Source: Fervidobacterium_A thailandense
GTDB taxonomy: Bacteria; Thermotogota; Thermotogae; Thermotogales; Fervidobacteriaceae
Assembly (NCBI RefSeq): GCF_041505935.1
Contig: NZ_CP140110.1
DNA: 64,000 nt
Direction: 5' to 3' (one strand)
Every line of letters starts with the position of its first letter. Positions within the stretch are counted from its first letter, which is position 1. The position numbers were made by a program, and so were the translations under genes. The notes below the pieces were generated by a model. That model did no database searches. It saw only the letters and a program-made list of their open reading frames with translations, and was not told the DNA's origin. This document shows positions 51,001 to 59,708 of this stretch, piece after piece.

Positions 51001-52805
51001 ATCAAAACTGGAATAATAATGTAGCCGTACCTTTTTCCGGATGCTTTTCTCATTACTCGTCCTATCGCTTGAATGATTTCTACGACACTTTGTTTTGGTT
51101 GTGTGAATATCACGGCATCAAGAGAAGGTACGTCAATACCTTCTGTAAGAACTTTAGCATTGGTAAGTACGTGAACATTTTCCGGGGTTCCTTCTGCCAG
51201 CCAGTTGAGAAGCTTACGTCTTTCCGTCGCACGCATTTCTCCATCGATATGGTTTATGTGGACGTTTCTGATCATAAACTCTCCAGGATTTTGCTTGAGA
51301 TATTGCTCCGTGATTTCTTTGAATTGCTCAGCAATCATTCTCGAGGTTTTTATGTTCGATGTGAACAGGATGGCCTTACTAATCCTCAAATCCTCTCTTT
51401 CATCGTCGGTGTTGAGGACTCCTTCTTGAATGACCTTCCAAACTCCGAAGAGCTTAAATGTTAGGTCCTCGCTTAATCTCTCAGCACTATCATCGGTGTT
51501 GTCCTCTCTCAAGTAATCGTAGAAATGCCTAACTGCTTCGCGCCTATCGACGCTGAAAACGATCACTTTATAATCGCTCAAATAACCCTCATCAACAGCT
51601 TTTCTGAAGGTATACTCGTAGATAGTTTCCCCGTAAACTTCTGGGTCGTCCATGCTATAGTATTCTAATTCAAATTCCTCCGCTATCTCCCTTGAGCTAA
51701 TATCAAAGACTCTTGGGGTGGCCGTCATATAGAGCCGTTTAAGACCTTTAACGTACTCATCGCTGTGCACCATTTGGAAATACGAGATCTTCTTCTCACC
51801 ATTTTCAACTTTTGTTATACCGGTAGTCCTGTGAGCCTCATCGCATATTATTAAGTCAAAATCCTTCAATCCTTTTTTCTGGGCCTCAGATACAACCTCG
51901 ATCGATTGATATGTTGAGAAAATTACGGTAAGTTCATCCGAAGACGTTTTTTGAAGATAATTAAGCAATTCGTCTGCCGAGGTTGTTGGTGGATAATGTA
52001 AACTTGTCAAACGATCAAGTGTATCCGCTGAGGTTCTTCCGACAGTTTTGTCAGAGACGACGGCAAATGCCCTAATTGGTAAGTCGGCTTCTTTCTCCCA
52101 CTCCCGCATGGTTTGATCAAGCAAGGCTATCGATGGACACAAAAATAACACCAAGCCACCTTTTCCCACAATTTCTTCTGTAAGTTTTAGGGCAACGAAG
52201 GTCTTTCCTGAACCAGGGGGCATGATCAATTTTCCTCTGTTGTATCTTTTGAAATACTCCTTGGCACTTTCAATGGCTTCAATTTGGTACTTTCTTAGTC
52301 TCTTTTTTTCTGTCTTCTTGTATGTGGTTTCGTCTTCTAAATCCAGTGTCTCGATATCCAGATCCTCTAAGATTTCATCTAAAGTGATAGTAATAATCTG
52401 CTTTTCAAAACTGCCAATGAATTTTTCAAGTCCCTCGGATATTTCCGAAGAGGTCACTATCATGCCGGCTTGGAATTCATCTGTTCCTAATGCAGCAAAG
52501 AAACTTTCCAAATCACCCTTGTTCAACTTTTCTTTATGTAGTTTACACTGGATAGCCCAGCGCTTTCCGTATTTGTCTTCCGCAACAATATCAACACCGA
52601 AATCGGTACGCCTTCCTCGGTTTGGGTAGTCACTCCAACGCCAGATATTGACAAAAGTACTGGAGTAATACGGGTTGATTTCCTTTAAGTATTTGTAAGT
52701 TAGCTTCTCAAACAGCCTTCCCTTTTCTTGCGGGGTGTAGGAATTGAACCGTTTGAGTAATTCTAGCTTTTTATCATGTAACCTTTCTCCCGTTAGGGCG
52801 CTCAC
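48066..52805 (-). CDS. Type ISP single-chain restriction-modification enzyme (LlaGI/LlaBIII type)
   Basis: One polypeptide of about 1579 residues, close to the length of known Type ISP enzymes, carries all functions. An Mrr-like nuclease comes first (TDFGVDIVAEDKYGKRWAIQ-CK, about 67-88). A superfamily-2 translocase follows, with Walker A PPGSGKTF near 200, IICDEAHRTTG, MTATPRVF and QAIGRVMRKASG. An N6-adenine methylase has ILEPFAGTGTF near 875 and ISNPPWFALQ near 985. A long C-terminal target-recognition region ends the protein. The GTG at 52805 follows TAGGGGGGAGAACA; the frame continues to TTG 52874 without an SD. Base composition is lower in GC than dprA and gyrB, suggesting transfer. Confidence 0.93.
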   Translation of the reverse strand: MSALTGERLHDKKLELLKRFNSYTPQEKGRLFEKLTYKYLKEINPYYSSTFVNIWRWSDYPNRGRRTDFGVDIVAEDKYGKRWAIQCKLHKEKLNKGDLESFFAALGTDEFQAGMIVTSSEISEGLEKFIGSFEKQIITITLDEILEDLDIETLDLEDETTYKKTEKKRLRKYQIEAIESAKEYFKRYNRGKLIMPPGSGKTFVALKLTEEIVGKGGLVLFLCPSIALLDQTMREWEKEADLPIRAFAVVSDKTVGRTSADTLDRLTSLHYPPTTSADELLNYLQKTSSDELTVIFSTYQSIEVVSEAQKKGLKDFDLIICDEAHRTTGITKVENGEKKISYFQMVHSDEYVKGLKRLYMTATPRVFDISSREIAEEFELEYYSMDDPEVYGETIYEYTFRKAVDEGYLSDYKVIVFSVDRREAVRHFYDYLREDNTDDSAERLSEDLTFKLFGVWKVIQEGVLNTDDEREDLRISKAILFTSNIKTSRMIAEQFKEITEQYLKQNPGEFMIRNVHINHIDGEMRATERRKLLNWLAEGTPENVHVLTNAKVLTEGIDVPSLDAVIFTQPKQSVVEIIQAIGRVMRKASGKRYGYIIIPVLIDPEKSESEQIEKTDYKTIWQIVNALRAIDETFDAKFRIVIKEASKVIESKTPKVETDERDEIVVFNIPSDLKRAILGRMAKSLGLTKKYLEDWGKEVAKVAERISRYIEEGLKIDPTLKNMLDELWMILKEFVNDKVSYEDTVSMVVQHILTVPIFEALFSEYDFLKDNPVAKALSKITEYLKAYLERETKELAQFYTSVEIRSKGIDKESERQEFLRTLYDSFFRIAFNKVAEQLGIVYTPVEVVDFIIKSVDYLLKTKFGKSLADDGVVILEPFAGTGTFITRLFSYLPPEAVKEKVARSEIWANEILLLPYYVSKANIESSYFDKTKEYVHFKNILLVDSFEMMEKIYEEKSYPTGGLFPEEYSMLVNAEKNAKINVIISNPPWFALQETEHRNIKRPDYKNLKRIIREKYSKKSKAQLRNALYDSYILAMRMALDRIGERGVVGFVTNNGWIDGNAMDGLRKGLEEELSEIYVINLRGNARLKGEAWKREGGKIFGQGSRAGVCIVFFVKDQKNRGEKAKIYYYDIGDYLSREEKLEKLRKLEHIGNLVDKLIEIVPNEFGDWINQRRLEFYKFIPLASKDDQNTSRGIFEVYSGGLKSNRDPWVYNFSRIKLEKNMRRMIEEFNRHVFLVAEKQVNYDNMNVFLENDAAKIKWDGTLKTRLFSGKTYDFETAGTVYVGVYRPFVKMFCYFSNVFNNSVYQLPKIFHSPTEKNVVLITSGKGPVFDVFIVDTLFDYQMIFNGRGFPLWVRSGFEKNRDNLFDFNARKINISQKEMSSFKQLYGKELTEEDVFYYTFGILNSPDYVSKYFNELRKDIAHIPFVKGRDLFELFKEVGKAIADLLLNYETIDPYPVNIEIKSDPDDEKTYYVTEMKYDEENGTFQINENILISGIPKEAFNYKVNGKHPFRWVAEYYRYKIDPETMIEWDPNDWLRENNNPRYFVELIPRLVTVSLRVQELRNQLKGKLIIDSSCM

Positions 52806-53003
52806 TGTTCTCCCCCCTACGCATGTCTGCGAGATTTGTCTGACTCTATCGTAAGCGCTCGAAATTGGTTGCAAAGTAACTATTTTGGTTTGTGAGTAAA
52901 TCTTCGGTCTTTGGAAAGCACAAAAGAGAGGAAAGAAATTGGGAGTAATAGGTAACGGTATTCCTCAGTTTTGTGTAAAAAGTTAGCACATTTTTCTTTC
53001 TAA

Positions 53004-53034
53004 ATTATATCACTGATCAAACAGATTTTGACAA
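53004..53034 (-). promoter_or_regulatory. Promoter of the restriction-modification gene
   Basis: On the minus strand TTGTCA (53029-53034) is followed after 19 bases by TATAAT (53004-53009), preceded by TGA (extended -10). The leader would be about 190 bases. The 318-base gap between this gene and gyrB holds this promoter, the gyrB terminator and an AT-rich leader with no other feature that I can see. Confidence 0.6.
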
Positions 53035-53090
53035 CTGTTTTTTTACTCGCAACTTTAAAGCAGCAGCCTTTGGCAACTATTAAAAAAGGC

Positions 53091-53121
53091 AAAAAACTCC
53101 CCGCGTTTTACGCGGGGAGTT
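53091..53121 (-). terminator. Terminator after gyrB
   Basis: On the minus strand AACTCCCCGCG, loop TAAAA, CGCGGGGAGTT form an 11-bp stem followed by TTTT, directly after the gyrB stop. Confidence 0.92.
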
Positions 53122-53123
53122 GG

Positions 53124-55037
53124 TTATACATCCAGATCCGCCAGTGTTAGCTGTTTTGCGTGCCTCATTATGTAGCCACGTCTTTCTTCTGGATCCTTTC
53201 CCATCAGGATTTCAAACAGGCTATCTGCTTCTTCCGCGTCCTCGATGCGAACCTTCATGATCTTTCTTGTTTCCGGATTCATCGTGGTTTCCCAAAGTTG
53301 TTCTGGGTTCATTTCTCCCAATCCTTTGTATCTTTGCACTTCGTATTTTCCGGGTTGGAGATCTTTTGTCAGTTGCTTCAGTTCTTCATCTGAATAGAGA
53401 TATATTGGTTTTTTCTGACCACTTATGGTGACTTTGTAAAGCGGAGGCATAGCTATGTAAACTCTACCGTCTTCTATCAGTGGTCTCATATAGCGATAGA
53501 AGAGCGCAAGGAGCAGTGTTCGTATGTGTGCACCGTCCACGTCCGCGTCAGTCATGATGATTATTTTTCCGTACCTGATTTTTGACAAATCAAAGTTGTC
53601 TCCGATTCCAGCACCGATTGCCGTGATGATATCCCTTATGGTTTCGCTCTTTAGTAATTTCAATTCGTTGCTCTTTTCAACGTTCAGAATCTTACCTCTA
53701 AGCGGGAGTATCGCTTGGAAGTTCCTGTTTCTTGCCTGCTTTGCACTGCCACCCGCTGAATCTCCCTCGACGATGAAGAGTTCCGCTTCTTCGACGCTCT
53801 TCGAGATACAGTCGGCAAGTTTTCCGGGGAGTGTTGATGCACCCAGTGCGCTTTTGCGCTTTACGGCTTCACGTGCTCTCTTTGCAGCTTCGCGCGCTTC
53901 CCTGGCTTGCTGGGCCTTCTGGATGATAATTTTGAGTGTGGATTCGTTCGTTTCAAAGTATTCTGTCAGTTTATCCCTTACAACTTTTGCAACGGCATCC
54001 TGGACTTCCTCATTACCAAGTTTTGATTTTGTCTGACCTTCGAATTGTGGTGTTCCCATCATCAACACACTAATGACCGCGGTCATTCCTTCCCGCAGGT
54101 CTTCACCTTTGAACGGGTCTCCCTTAATGAGGTTCTTTTTCTTACCAAGTTCGTTCACAACTCGCGTAAACGCGGTTTTGAATCCAGTTACGTGTGTTCC
54201 ACCGTCGACTGTTTTTATGTTATTCACAAAAGATATTATTTCTTCCGCATCTTCATCGGTGTACTGGAAAGCCACGCTAACCTCTATGTCACCAGCTTTT
54301 CCTTCGATGAGCACCACTTCGTGTAGCGTTTTACTACCGCGGTTCAGGTGACTCACGAATTCCTTGAGACCACCTGAGTAGTGTAATGTTCTGTGAATGT
54401 CGTTCCTCTCATCCTTGAACTCGATTGTAATATTCGGGTTGAGGAAGGCCAAGTCCCTCAACCTTGTGAGTATCGTGTCGGCATCGAACTCAGTGGTAGT
54501 GAATATCAACGGGTCAGGCTTGAACCGAACAATCGTTCCACGCTTGGTCGTCTCTCCTATTTCTTCAACCTCGGTCAGCTTAACTCCACGCGAATACCTT
54601 TGCCTGTAAATCTTTCCGTTCCTGTGGACCTCAACTTCCATCCATTCGGAAAGTGCGTTGACAACGGAGGCACCAACACCGTGCAAACCACCGCTGACTT
54701 TGTAACTGTCTTTGGAGAACTTTCCACCAGCGTGTAAGGTAGTCATGACAACCTCAAGTGCGCTCGTTCCAGTTTCGGGATGTATGTCCACAGGAATACC
54801 ACGACCGTTATCCTCAACTTCTACAGAGCCATCTTTTCGTATTGTGACCTTTATATAATCACAAAAGCCCTGGAGAGCCTCATCTATGCTATTATCCACG
54901 ATTTCATATACAAGGTGGTGAAGTCCCGTTTTACCTGTTGAACCGATGTACATTCCAGGTCTTTGACGAACGGGCTCGAGACCTTTCAGTACCTGTATCT
55001 TTTCAGCAGTGTATTCGTTCGTTGTGAAGTCTTGCAT
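53124..55037 (-). CDS. gyrB: DNA gyrase subunit B
   Basis: The 637-residue protein has the GHKL ATPase domain (HHLVYEIVDNSIDEALQGFCD, DNGRGIPVDIHPETG, GGLHGVGASVVNALS). The transducer follows, then the TOPRIM domain (EGDSAGGSAKQARNRNFQAI, MTDADVDGAHIRTLLL) and the C-terminal GyrA-contact region ending YIMRHAKQLTLADLDV. GyrB, not reverse gyrase, drives supercoiling with GyrA. The ATG follows CGGAGGTGTTTGA. It is the last gene of the eight-gene minus-strand operon. Confidence 0.97.
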   Translation of the reverse strand: MQDFTTNEYTAEKIQVLKGLEPVRQRPGMYIGSTGKTGLHHLVYEIVDNSIDEALQGFCDYIKVTIRKDGSVEVEDNGRGIPVDIHPETGTSALEVVMTTLHAGGKFSKDSYKVSGGLHGVGASVVNALSEWMEVEVHRNGKIYRQRYSRGVKLTEVEEIGETTKRGTIVRFKPDPLIFTTTEFDADTILTRLRDLAFLNPNITIEFKDERNDIHRTLHYSGGLKEFVSHLNRGSKTLHEVVLIEGKAGDIEVSVAFQYTDEDAEEIISFVNNIKTVDGGTHVTGFKTAFTRVVNELGKKKNLIKGDPFKGEDLREGMTAVISVLMMGTPQFEGQTKSKLGNEEVQDAVAKVVRDKLTEYFETNESTLKIIIQKAQQAREAREAAKRAREAVKRKSALGASTLPGKLADCISKSVEEAELFIVEGDSAGGSAKQARNRNFQAILPLRGKILNVEKSNELKLLKSETIRDIITAIGAGIGDNFDLSKIRYGKIIIMTDADVDGAHIRTLLLALFYRYMRPLIEDGRVYIAMPPLYKVTISGQKKPIYLYSDEELKQLTKDLQPGKYEVQRYKGLGEMNPEQLWETTMNPETRKIMKVRIEDAEEADSLFEILMGKDPEERRGYIMRHAKQLTLADLDV

Positions 55038-55059
55038 TCAAACACCTCCGTGAAAAATT

Positions 55060-55347
55060 TTATCGCTGCTGGACCTTGATGAGTATTTCACTAACATCGA
55101 GTTTGCATACTTCGTGAATTTTCCTTTTCAGTTTCCTTCTGAGCATTCTGATCTCGTTTGCCCAGATGTAATCATCGCAAACGATCACTAACCTTCCATC
55201 AACGAAATCGGTGAAGGTGCAATGCTTTGCAATGTGTTCACCAAGGATTTGGAGTTCGTGTTCTTTCAACAAGGATAACGCGTAGAGTTTGCCGAAAAAC
55301 GGGTTTGTACGGGAGAGTTGCTCGAGGATGTTTTTTAGAGTAAGCAT
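55060..55347 (-). CDS. DciA-like (DUF721) protein
   Basis: The 95-residue protein has the DUF721/DciA pattern: VGRLVI-type strand FVDGRLVIVCDDYIWANEIRMLRRKLKRKI, ending with a short strand ILIKVQ. DciA is the likely ancestral loader of the DnaB helicase in many bacteria; no dnaC or dnaI is seen near dnaB in this window. It often neighbours gyrB or recF genes. The ATG follows CGAGGAGTATGTTAA. The stop of the upstream gene overlaps its start region. Confidence 0.82.
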   Translation of the reverse strand: MLTLKNILEQLSRTNPFFGKLYALSLLKEHELQILGEHIAKHCTFTDFVDGRLVIVCDDYIWANEIRMLRRKLKRKIHEVCKLDVSEILIKVQQR

Positions 55348-56063
55348 TTAACATACTCCTCGAAAGCTTTGGAGAGTTTGCTACTCAGTTCCACCGATTT
55401 GGTTTTCAGCGTCCCAATCTGATTTACCGGGACTATTCCTCGACTGGTGTGTGTGAGGAATACCTCATCTGCGTAGAATAGTTCAGCCGGTTCGACGAAT
55501 CGTTCTTCAACTTCGTAACCACTCTCTTTGAGGAACCGTATTACGTACATGCGTGTGATACCATCGAGAATTCCCGATTCCAGCGATGGAGTTATGAACT
55601 TCCCGTTTTTAATTAGGAACACGTTGCTGAACGTCCCTTCACAAACCTGTCCCTTCGTTCCGAGCATGATGACGTCATAATTATCGCCCTTTGTGAGTCG
55701 AGCCAAATAAATATCCGGCCGCCCCAACGATTTCAGGTCCGGTGGAATACTCCAAGGATCGGCTCTTCTGACGGTTGTGATGTCCACTTTAACGTATTCG
55801 ACTTTGAATTCTTCGGTGTCTTCTTGAAAAACGTACTCCAACAGACTCTTGCTGTAAACGTAAACGATTCGCATGCGTTCGGACAGGTTTTCGTACACGA
55901 GTTTTTCGAAGTCCTCAAACGCCGGTGGTTCGATTTTTAAATAACTAAGGGACTTTTTGAGCCTCTCGTAGTGTTCTTTCAAAGCGAATGGTTTACCGTT
56001 GTAAGTTCTCAGTGTTTCGTAAACCGCTATCCCCTTTGTGAGTGCAGTGATTACATCATCCAT
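55335..56063 (-). CDS. Class IV PLP-dependent aminotransferase or lyase
   Basis: This 242-residue protein belongs to the branched-chain aminotransferase/aminodeoxychorismate lyase fold. It has AVYETLRTYNGKPFALKEHYERL, a probable PLP Lys in DLKSLGRP, GQVCEGTFSNVFLI with the PLP-interacting Glu, and SGILDGITRMYVIRFL. It is shorter than BcaT (about 300) and nearer to PabC. The substrate cannot be told. I place the start at the ATG at 56063, which overlaps the mtaB stop; the frame is open to 56084. Confidence 0.85.
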   Translation of the reverse strand: MDDVITALTKGIAVYETLRTYNGKPFALKEHYERLKKSLSYLKIEPPAFEDFEKLVYENLSERMRIVYVYSKSLLEYVFQEDTEEFKVEYVKVDITTVRRADPWSIPPDLKSLGRPDIYLARLTKGDNYDVIMLGTKGQVCEGTFSNVFLIKNGKFITPSLESGILDGITRMYVIRFLKESGYEVEERFVEPAELFYADEVFLTHTSRGIVPVNQIGTLKTKSVELSSKLSKAFEEYVKCLL

Positions 56064-57357
56064 TCGATGCTTGCTTTTGAACATTCTTCGAGAGCACCCC
56101 TTCTTCCGTTACCGAACAAATCCTGACCCTAATAAAATCGCCGATTATACCCTCTGATGTTTCGTGGTGGTTGTAGTACTCATCGTATCCGAAGTAAACC
56201 CCGTTCTGAGCTCCTTCTACAAGCACGGTTACTTGTTTACCAACCAACCTGGTCCTATACCTTTCCGCTACTTTCTTGGCAAGTTTAATAAGAGTTTCGG
56301 CACGCTCTTTCCTTATGTTCCCCGGGATCTGATCTTCGAATTGTGCCGCTCGTGTGTTTGGACGCTGGGAATACCTGAATGTGTGCACACGACTGAATTC
56401 GGCCTCGGAAACGAGCTTTAGCGTTTCCTCGAAGTCCTCATTGCTTTCACCCGGGAATCCAACGATGATGTCCGTTGAAATGGAGAAGTTCTCATCGAGT
56501 TTTCTGAGCTTTTCGAAAAGCCTCATGAGATCTTGTGTTGAGTAGTTCCTTCCCATTCTCTTCAAAACCGCATCACTACCACTCTGGATAGGTATGTGTA
56601 AGTGGTTGCAAATCTTATCTGTGTTACGAATCAGCTCAATTAGTTCATCCGTGACATCTTCCGGGTTTATCGAACTCAATCGTATGCGAAAGTCTCCTTT
56701 TATCTTCGCGATCTCAGCCAACAATTTCGTCAACGATGCGTTGATGTCACGACCGTACTTTCCAAGATTTAAGCCCGTCAGTACGATTTCCTTGTGCTTT
56801 TTCTGGACAAGTTTTTCTATTTCGGTTACAGCAACCTCGATGGGTTTGCTTCTAATCTTTGTCCCACGTAAGCTCCGAATGACACAATAAGTACAACCGT
56901 TATTGCAGCCATCCTCGACTTTGACGAAGGCTCTGGAACGCTCCAAGACAGAATTGCTGACTATTTCGAAGGAGATGTCGTCTTCGATCCAATAATCCTG
57001 CGATGCGTAGATACCGTTTTCCTGAAGAAAATTCAGAATCCTCTTTTTCTCGAGATTTCCCAACACCAAGTCCACACCAAGGGCTGTGTACTCCTCGGGT
57101 GTTCTCTTCACCTGAGCGTAGCATCCTGTCAAAATCAGTTTTGCGTTGGGGTTTATCTTCTTTAAATGTCTTACCGTTTGTCGGACTTTTCTTTCCGCTT
57201 CCGCTGTGACTGCGCATGTGTTTAAAATGTACGCACTCACCGACGGGTCGTCAACGGTTAAAACGACGTAACCGGCGTTTTCAAGAAGCTCGACGATCAG
57301 CTCACTTTCGTATTGGTTGAGCTTACAACCCTGAGTTATGACCGCTATCCTCGTCAC
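56056..57357 (-). CDS. mtaB: tRNA t6A37 methylthiotransferase MtaB
   Basis: This 433-residue radical-SAM enzyme begins with TQGCKLNQYES, the MtaB (YqeV) form of the MiaB-family N-terminal cluster domain, with further Cys in NTCAVT and TGCYAQ. The radical-SAM motif CNNGCTYC lies near residue 150 and a TRAM domain is at the C-terminus. It converts t6A37 to ms2t6A37 in tRNAs reading ANN codons. The GTG at 57357 overlaps the CBS gene stop. Confidence 0.93.
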   Translation of the reverse strand: MTRIAVITQGCKLNQYESELIVELLENAGYVVLTVDDPSVSAYILNTCAVTAEAERKVRQTVRHLKKINPNAKLILTGCYAQVKRTPEEYTALGVDLVLGNLEKKRILNFLQENGIYASQDYWIEDDISFEIVSNSVLERSRAFVKVEDGCNNGCTYCVIRSLRGTKIRSKPIEVAVTEIEKLVQKKHKEIVLTGLNLGKYGRDINASLTKLLAEIAKIKGDFRIRLSSINPEDVTDELIELIRNTDKICNHLHIPIQSGSDAVLKRMGRNYSTQDLMRLFEKLRKLDENFSISTDIIVGFPGESNEDFEETLKLVSEAEFSRVHTFRYSQRPNTRAAQFEDQIPGNIRKERAETLIKLAKKVAERYRTRLVGKQVTVLVEGAQNGVYFGYDEYYNHHETSEGIIGDFIRVRICSVTEEGVLSKNVQKQASNG

Positions 57358-57824
57358 CGGTTGTTCACCACCAGCTCACGTTTCATCGCAGTTTTGATAA
57401 CGGACAATCGAGTCAAAGTACCGAGTAACACGCCGTTGTCGTCAACGACGGGAAGTACCTTAAAACCTTTGCGCATTATCAAATCGGCCACGTAAAGGAG
57501 TGTGTCAGTTGGCTTCACGGTGACAGCGGGCTTTGTTGCGTACTTTCCAATAGGATCTTTGGAGATTTTTTTCAAATTAGATATGAAGAGGTTCGTATCC
57601 GGCAAGAATGCCGCGCTCTGGAGAAGGTTAAAATAGCTCGGTAAACATGCTCTGATGATATCATCCTCGCTGATGAAACCTATCACCTTCAGGTCGCTGT
57701 CGACCACCGGTACTCCGGAAATGTTTGACATGTCCAGTAACTCTATCACGCTTTCAACGGTTTCATTTTCGAAGACGAAAGTCATATCGTAAGTCATCAT
57801 TTCAGCGACGGTTACGCGATTCAT
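57354..57824 (-). CDS. CBS-domain pair protein
   Basis: The ATG at 57824 (MNRVTVAEMMTYDM) follows GGTGGAATAGT; the longer frame to 57950 lies inside the kinase gene. The 156-residue protein consists of two CBS motifs: VESVIELLDMSNISGVPVVD with GFISEDDII, and LLYVADLIMRKGFKVLPVVD with GTLTRLSVI. Such proteins bind AMP, ATP or SAM as sensors. No effector domain is attached. It lies between mtaB and the PfkB kinase. Confidence 0.9.
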   Translation of the reverse strand: MNRVTVAEMMTYDMTFVFENETVESVIELLDMSNISGVPVVDSDLKVIGFISEDDIIRACLPSYFNLLQSAAFLPDTNLFISNLKKISKDPIGKYATKPAVTVKPTDTLLYVADLIMRKGFKVLPVVDDNGVLLGTLTRLSVIKTAMKRELVVNNR

Positions 57825-57825
57825 A

Positions 57826-58779
57826 CTATTCCACCCTCTCCACCAAAATCGCTTCGAGTGTCTTCTCAATATCCTCCCTCTTCGGTGGTTCTTTACCAAG
57901 GTACTTGGTTTTGGCAACGGCTGCTGCGTAACCGTAGCGTGCCATGTCAAGACAGCATCTGCCTTCGAGGTGACTCAATATCATCGCGGAGACGAAGGTA
58001 TCACCAGAACCAAGCAGGAAAGAGTGGTCTATTTCGAACTTTGGTGAAAATTTCCACACTCCTTCCGCCGTCGCGACAAAGTCGAATATTGTTTTGTACG
58101 ACAGGATAACCAGCTTGGCTCCCCTCTTTATGAACTCCTTCGCCGCGTTGATGTATTCTTCTTCGCGTTCGAGATACGTTCCAAGTATCTTCTCGCTACG
58201 TCTCATATCGTATTTCAAAACATCCGGGAAAGCAATTTTTATCGACTCGGTGATAATTTCATCTCGAGCCTCCCAAAAGACCATTTTACCGTACTTCTTG
58301 GCAATATTTGTAAGCTCGCCGTATGCCGAGAGTGGTACACCTCTTGGAACGCTTCCAGAGATGACTACCACCTTGACCTTCTGCACGAGAACCTCAAACC
58401 TTTTCAGAAAAAGTTCGTATGCCTCGTTTGTTATAAACGGCCCTTCGGAATTGATTTCGGTGAGTGTGTGGTTGAGTGTATCCTCTATTGCAATGTTTTC
58501 GCGCGTCTCGTCGCGGATGTGGACGAAACTTGTTGTCAACAAGGGTCCTACTTTCCGAAGTTCGGAGACGAGAACGTTACCGACGTAACCGCCAACAAAA
58601 CCAGTGAGTATCGTCGGGATGTTGTATTTTGATAGAATTACAGCAACGTTGACGCCCTTTCCTCCGGGCGTCATGCGGTTCAACTCGTTCGGCACAATGT
58701 TCAATTTATTCAAAGTAAATCCATTTATCACAAATTCCCTATCAAGCGCTGGATTCAAACACACAGCCAATACCTTCAC
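57826..58779 (-). CDS. PfkB-family sugar kinase, 1-phosphofructokinase-like
   Basis: The 317-residue kinase begins with CLNPALDREF and has MTPGGKGVNVAVIL and the ATP/catalytic motif LGSGDTFVSAMIL near the C-terminus, with the catalytic Asp. The LNPALD and GGKGxN pattern is that of the FruK/LacC (phosphosugar) branch rather than ribokinase. No PTS genes are nearby, so the substrate is uncertain. The GTG follows GGAGGGGTCCGT. Its start overlaps the preceding ATPase stop by four bases. Confidence 0.88.
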   Translation of the reverse strand: MKVLAVCLNPALDREFVINGFTLNKLNIVPNELNRMTPGGKGVNVAVILSKYNIPTILTGFVGGYVGNVLVSELRKVGPLLTTSFVHIRDETRENIAIEDTLNHTLTEINSEGPFITNEAYELFLKRFEVLVQKVKVVVISGSVPRGVPLSAYGELTNIAKKYGKMVFWEARDEIITESIKIAFPDVLKYDMRRSEKILGTYLEREEEYINAAKEFIKRGAKLVILSYKTIFDFVATAEGVWKFSPKFEIDHSFLLGSGDTFVSAMILSHLEGRCCLDMARYGYAAAVAKTKYLGKEPPKREDIEKTLEAILVERVE

Positions 58780-59516
58780 ACGGACCCCTCCAAGATAAAC
58801 TCATCGGGCCTTCCGGAGTAGATGAAACGTCCGGAATTCATCACAATGAGAACATCAGCAAGCGCTAAGAACCTTGTGAGTGTTCTTGTGGATATCACGA
58901 TTATTTTACCACTTTTTGCCATGTTTTTCAGCATGTTTGTTACCTTTTCCACGTGCTCGTCGTCGAGGTGATCGAGTATGCAGTCGAATATTAGCAACGA
59001 AGAAAGTTTCAGTGACGATATGAAGAGCAATAATCCAATTTTTTCGAGTACGTAGAGGGAAGAAAGTGGGGTTTTTTCGAACTTGTACAGTGCTTTCAGA
59101 ACTCCAAATTCGTCGAGTGTACTCGCGTACTCTTCAACACTGAATTTGAAACTTTTTCCGAAAACAAGATGTATTATTTCCCTTAACGTCAAATAGTCCA
59201 TGGATTCCAGGTAATTCGTGTCCAGGTAAGTTACCAACTGCCTGAGCTCTTGTTCCTTGAAACTCTGGAGGTCTTTTCCATCGAACAAAATGCTTCCGGA
59301 ATATGTAATCTCCGGATAAATCTCCTCGTTTAATTTTGCGAACGAACGGAGGAACGCCGATTTACCAGAGCCACGTGGGCCGTACAGGAGAGTAATATTC
59401 CCCGACTCGAAAACAGTAGAGATTCTTTCAAAAAGATAATTACCACGTACTCTCGCGGAGAAATCAATCACTTCTACTTTGGTTACGTTCACCTGCGACT
59501 CTATCTTTTTCACCAC
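58776..59516 (-). CDS. Degenerate ABC ATPase (PstB-like, probably inactive)
   Basis: The 246-residue protein has a good Walker A (GPRGSGKS, residues 46-53) and a PstB-like stretch NEEIYPEITYSGSILFDGKDL. Every other ATPase motif is changed. The Q-loop Gln is absent, the LSGGQ signature region reads TPLSSLYVLEKIG, Walker B reads LLIFDCILDHLD with Cys in place of the catalytic Glu, and the H-loop reads ISTRTL without His. It may bind but should not hydrolyse ATP. No permease gene is nearby. The start is one of two tandem GTGs (59516/59513) after AAGGTGGGAA. Confidence 0.85.
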   Translation of the reverse strand: MVKKIESQVNVTKVEVIDFSARVRGNYLFERISTVFESGNITLLYGPRGSGKSAFLRSFAKLNEEIYPEITYSGSILFDGKDLQSFKEQELRQLVTYLDTNYLESMDYLTLREIIHLVFGKSFKFSVEEYASTLDEFGVLKALYKFEKTPLSSLYVLEKIGLLLFISSLKLSSLLIFDCILDHLDDEHVEKVTNMLKNMAKSGKIIVISTRTLTRFLALADVLIVMNSGRFIYSGRPDEFILEGSV

Positions 59517-59667
59517 TTCCCACCTTTCTTCTGGTGGACTGAGCGCCTTGATCTTTCAAACGTTCCTTCAACGCTTCTTCAGCATTCGGGTGCCCTGAAT
59601 TAAGCAGGCGGATAATTTCGTACTGGGAGAGCACTTTCTCTCGAAGGAATTTCTTGAACTTTTCCAT
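59464..59667 (-). CDS. Small hypothetical protein, first gene of the gyrB operon
   Basis: The 67-residue frame starts at an ATG well placed after GGGAGCGTAAGAT and 42 bases after an extended -10. The first 40 residues form a charged helix (KFKKFLREKVLSQYEIIRLLN, then NAEEALKERLKDQ) that looks real. The last 20 residues are low-complexity and overlap the start of the ABC-like gene by 53 bases. The overlap could mean translational coupling. No family is recognised. Confidence 0.55.
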   Translation of the reverse strand: MEKFKKFLREKVLSQYEIIRLLNSGHPNAEEALKERLKDQGAQSTRRKVGSGEKDRVAGERNQSRSD

Positions 59668-59708
59668 ATCTTACGCTCCCTTCATCGAGTCCGTTACCCA
59701 TCACAAAA

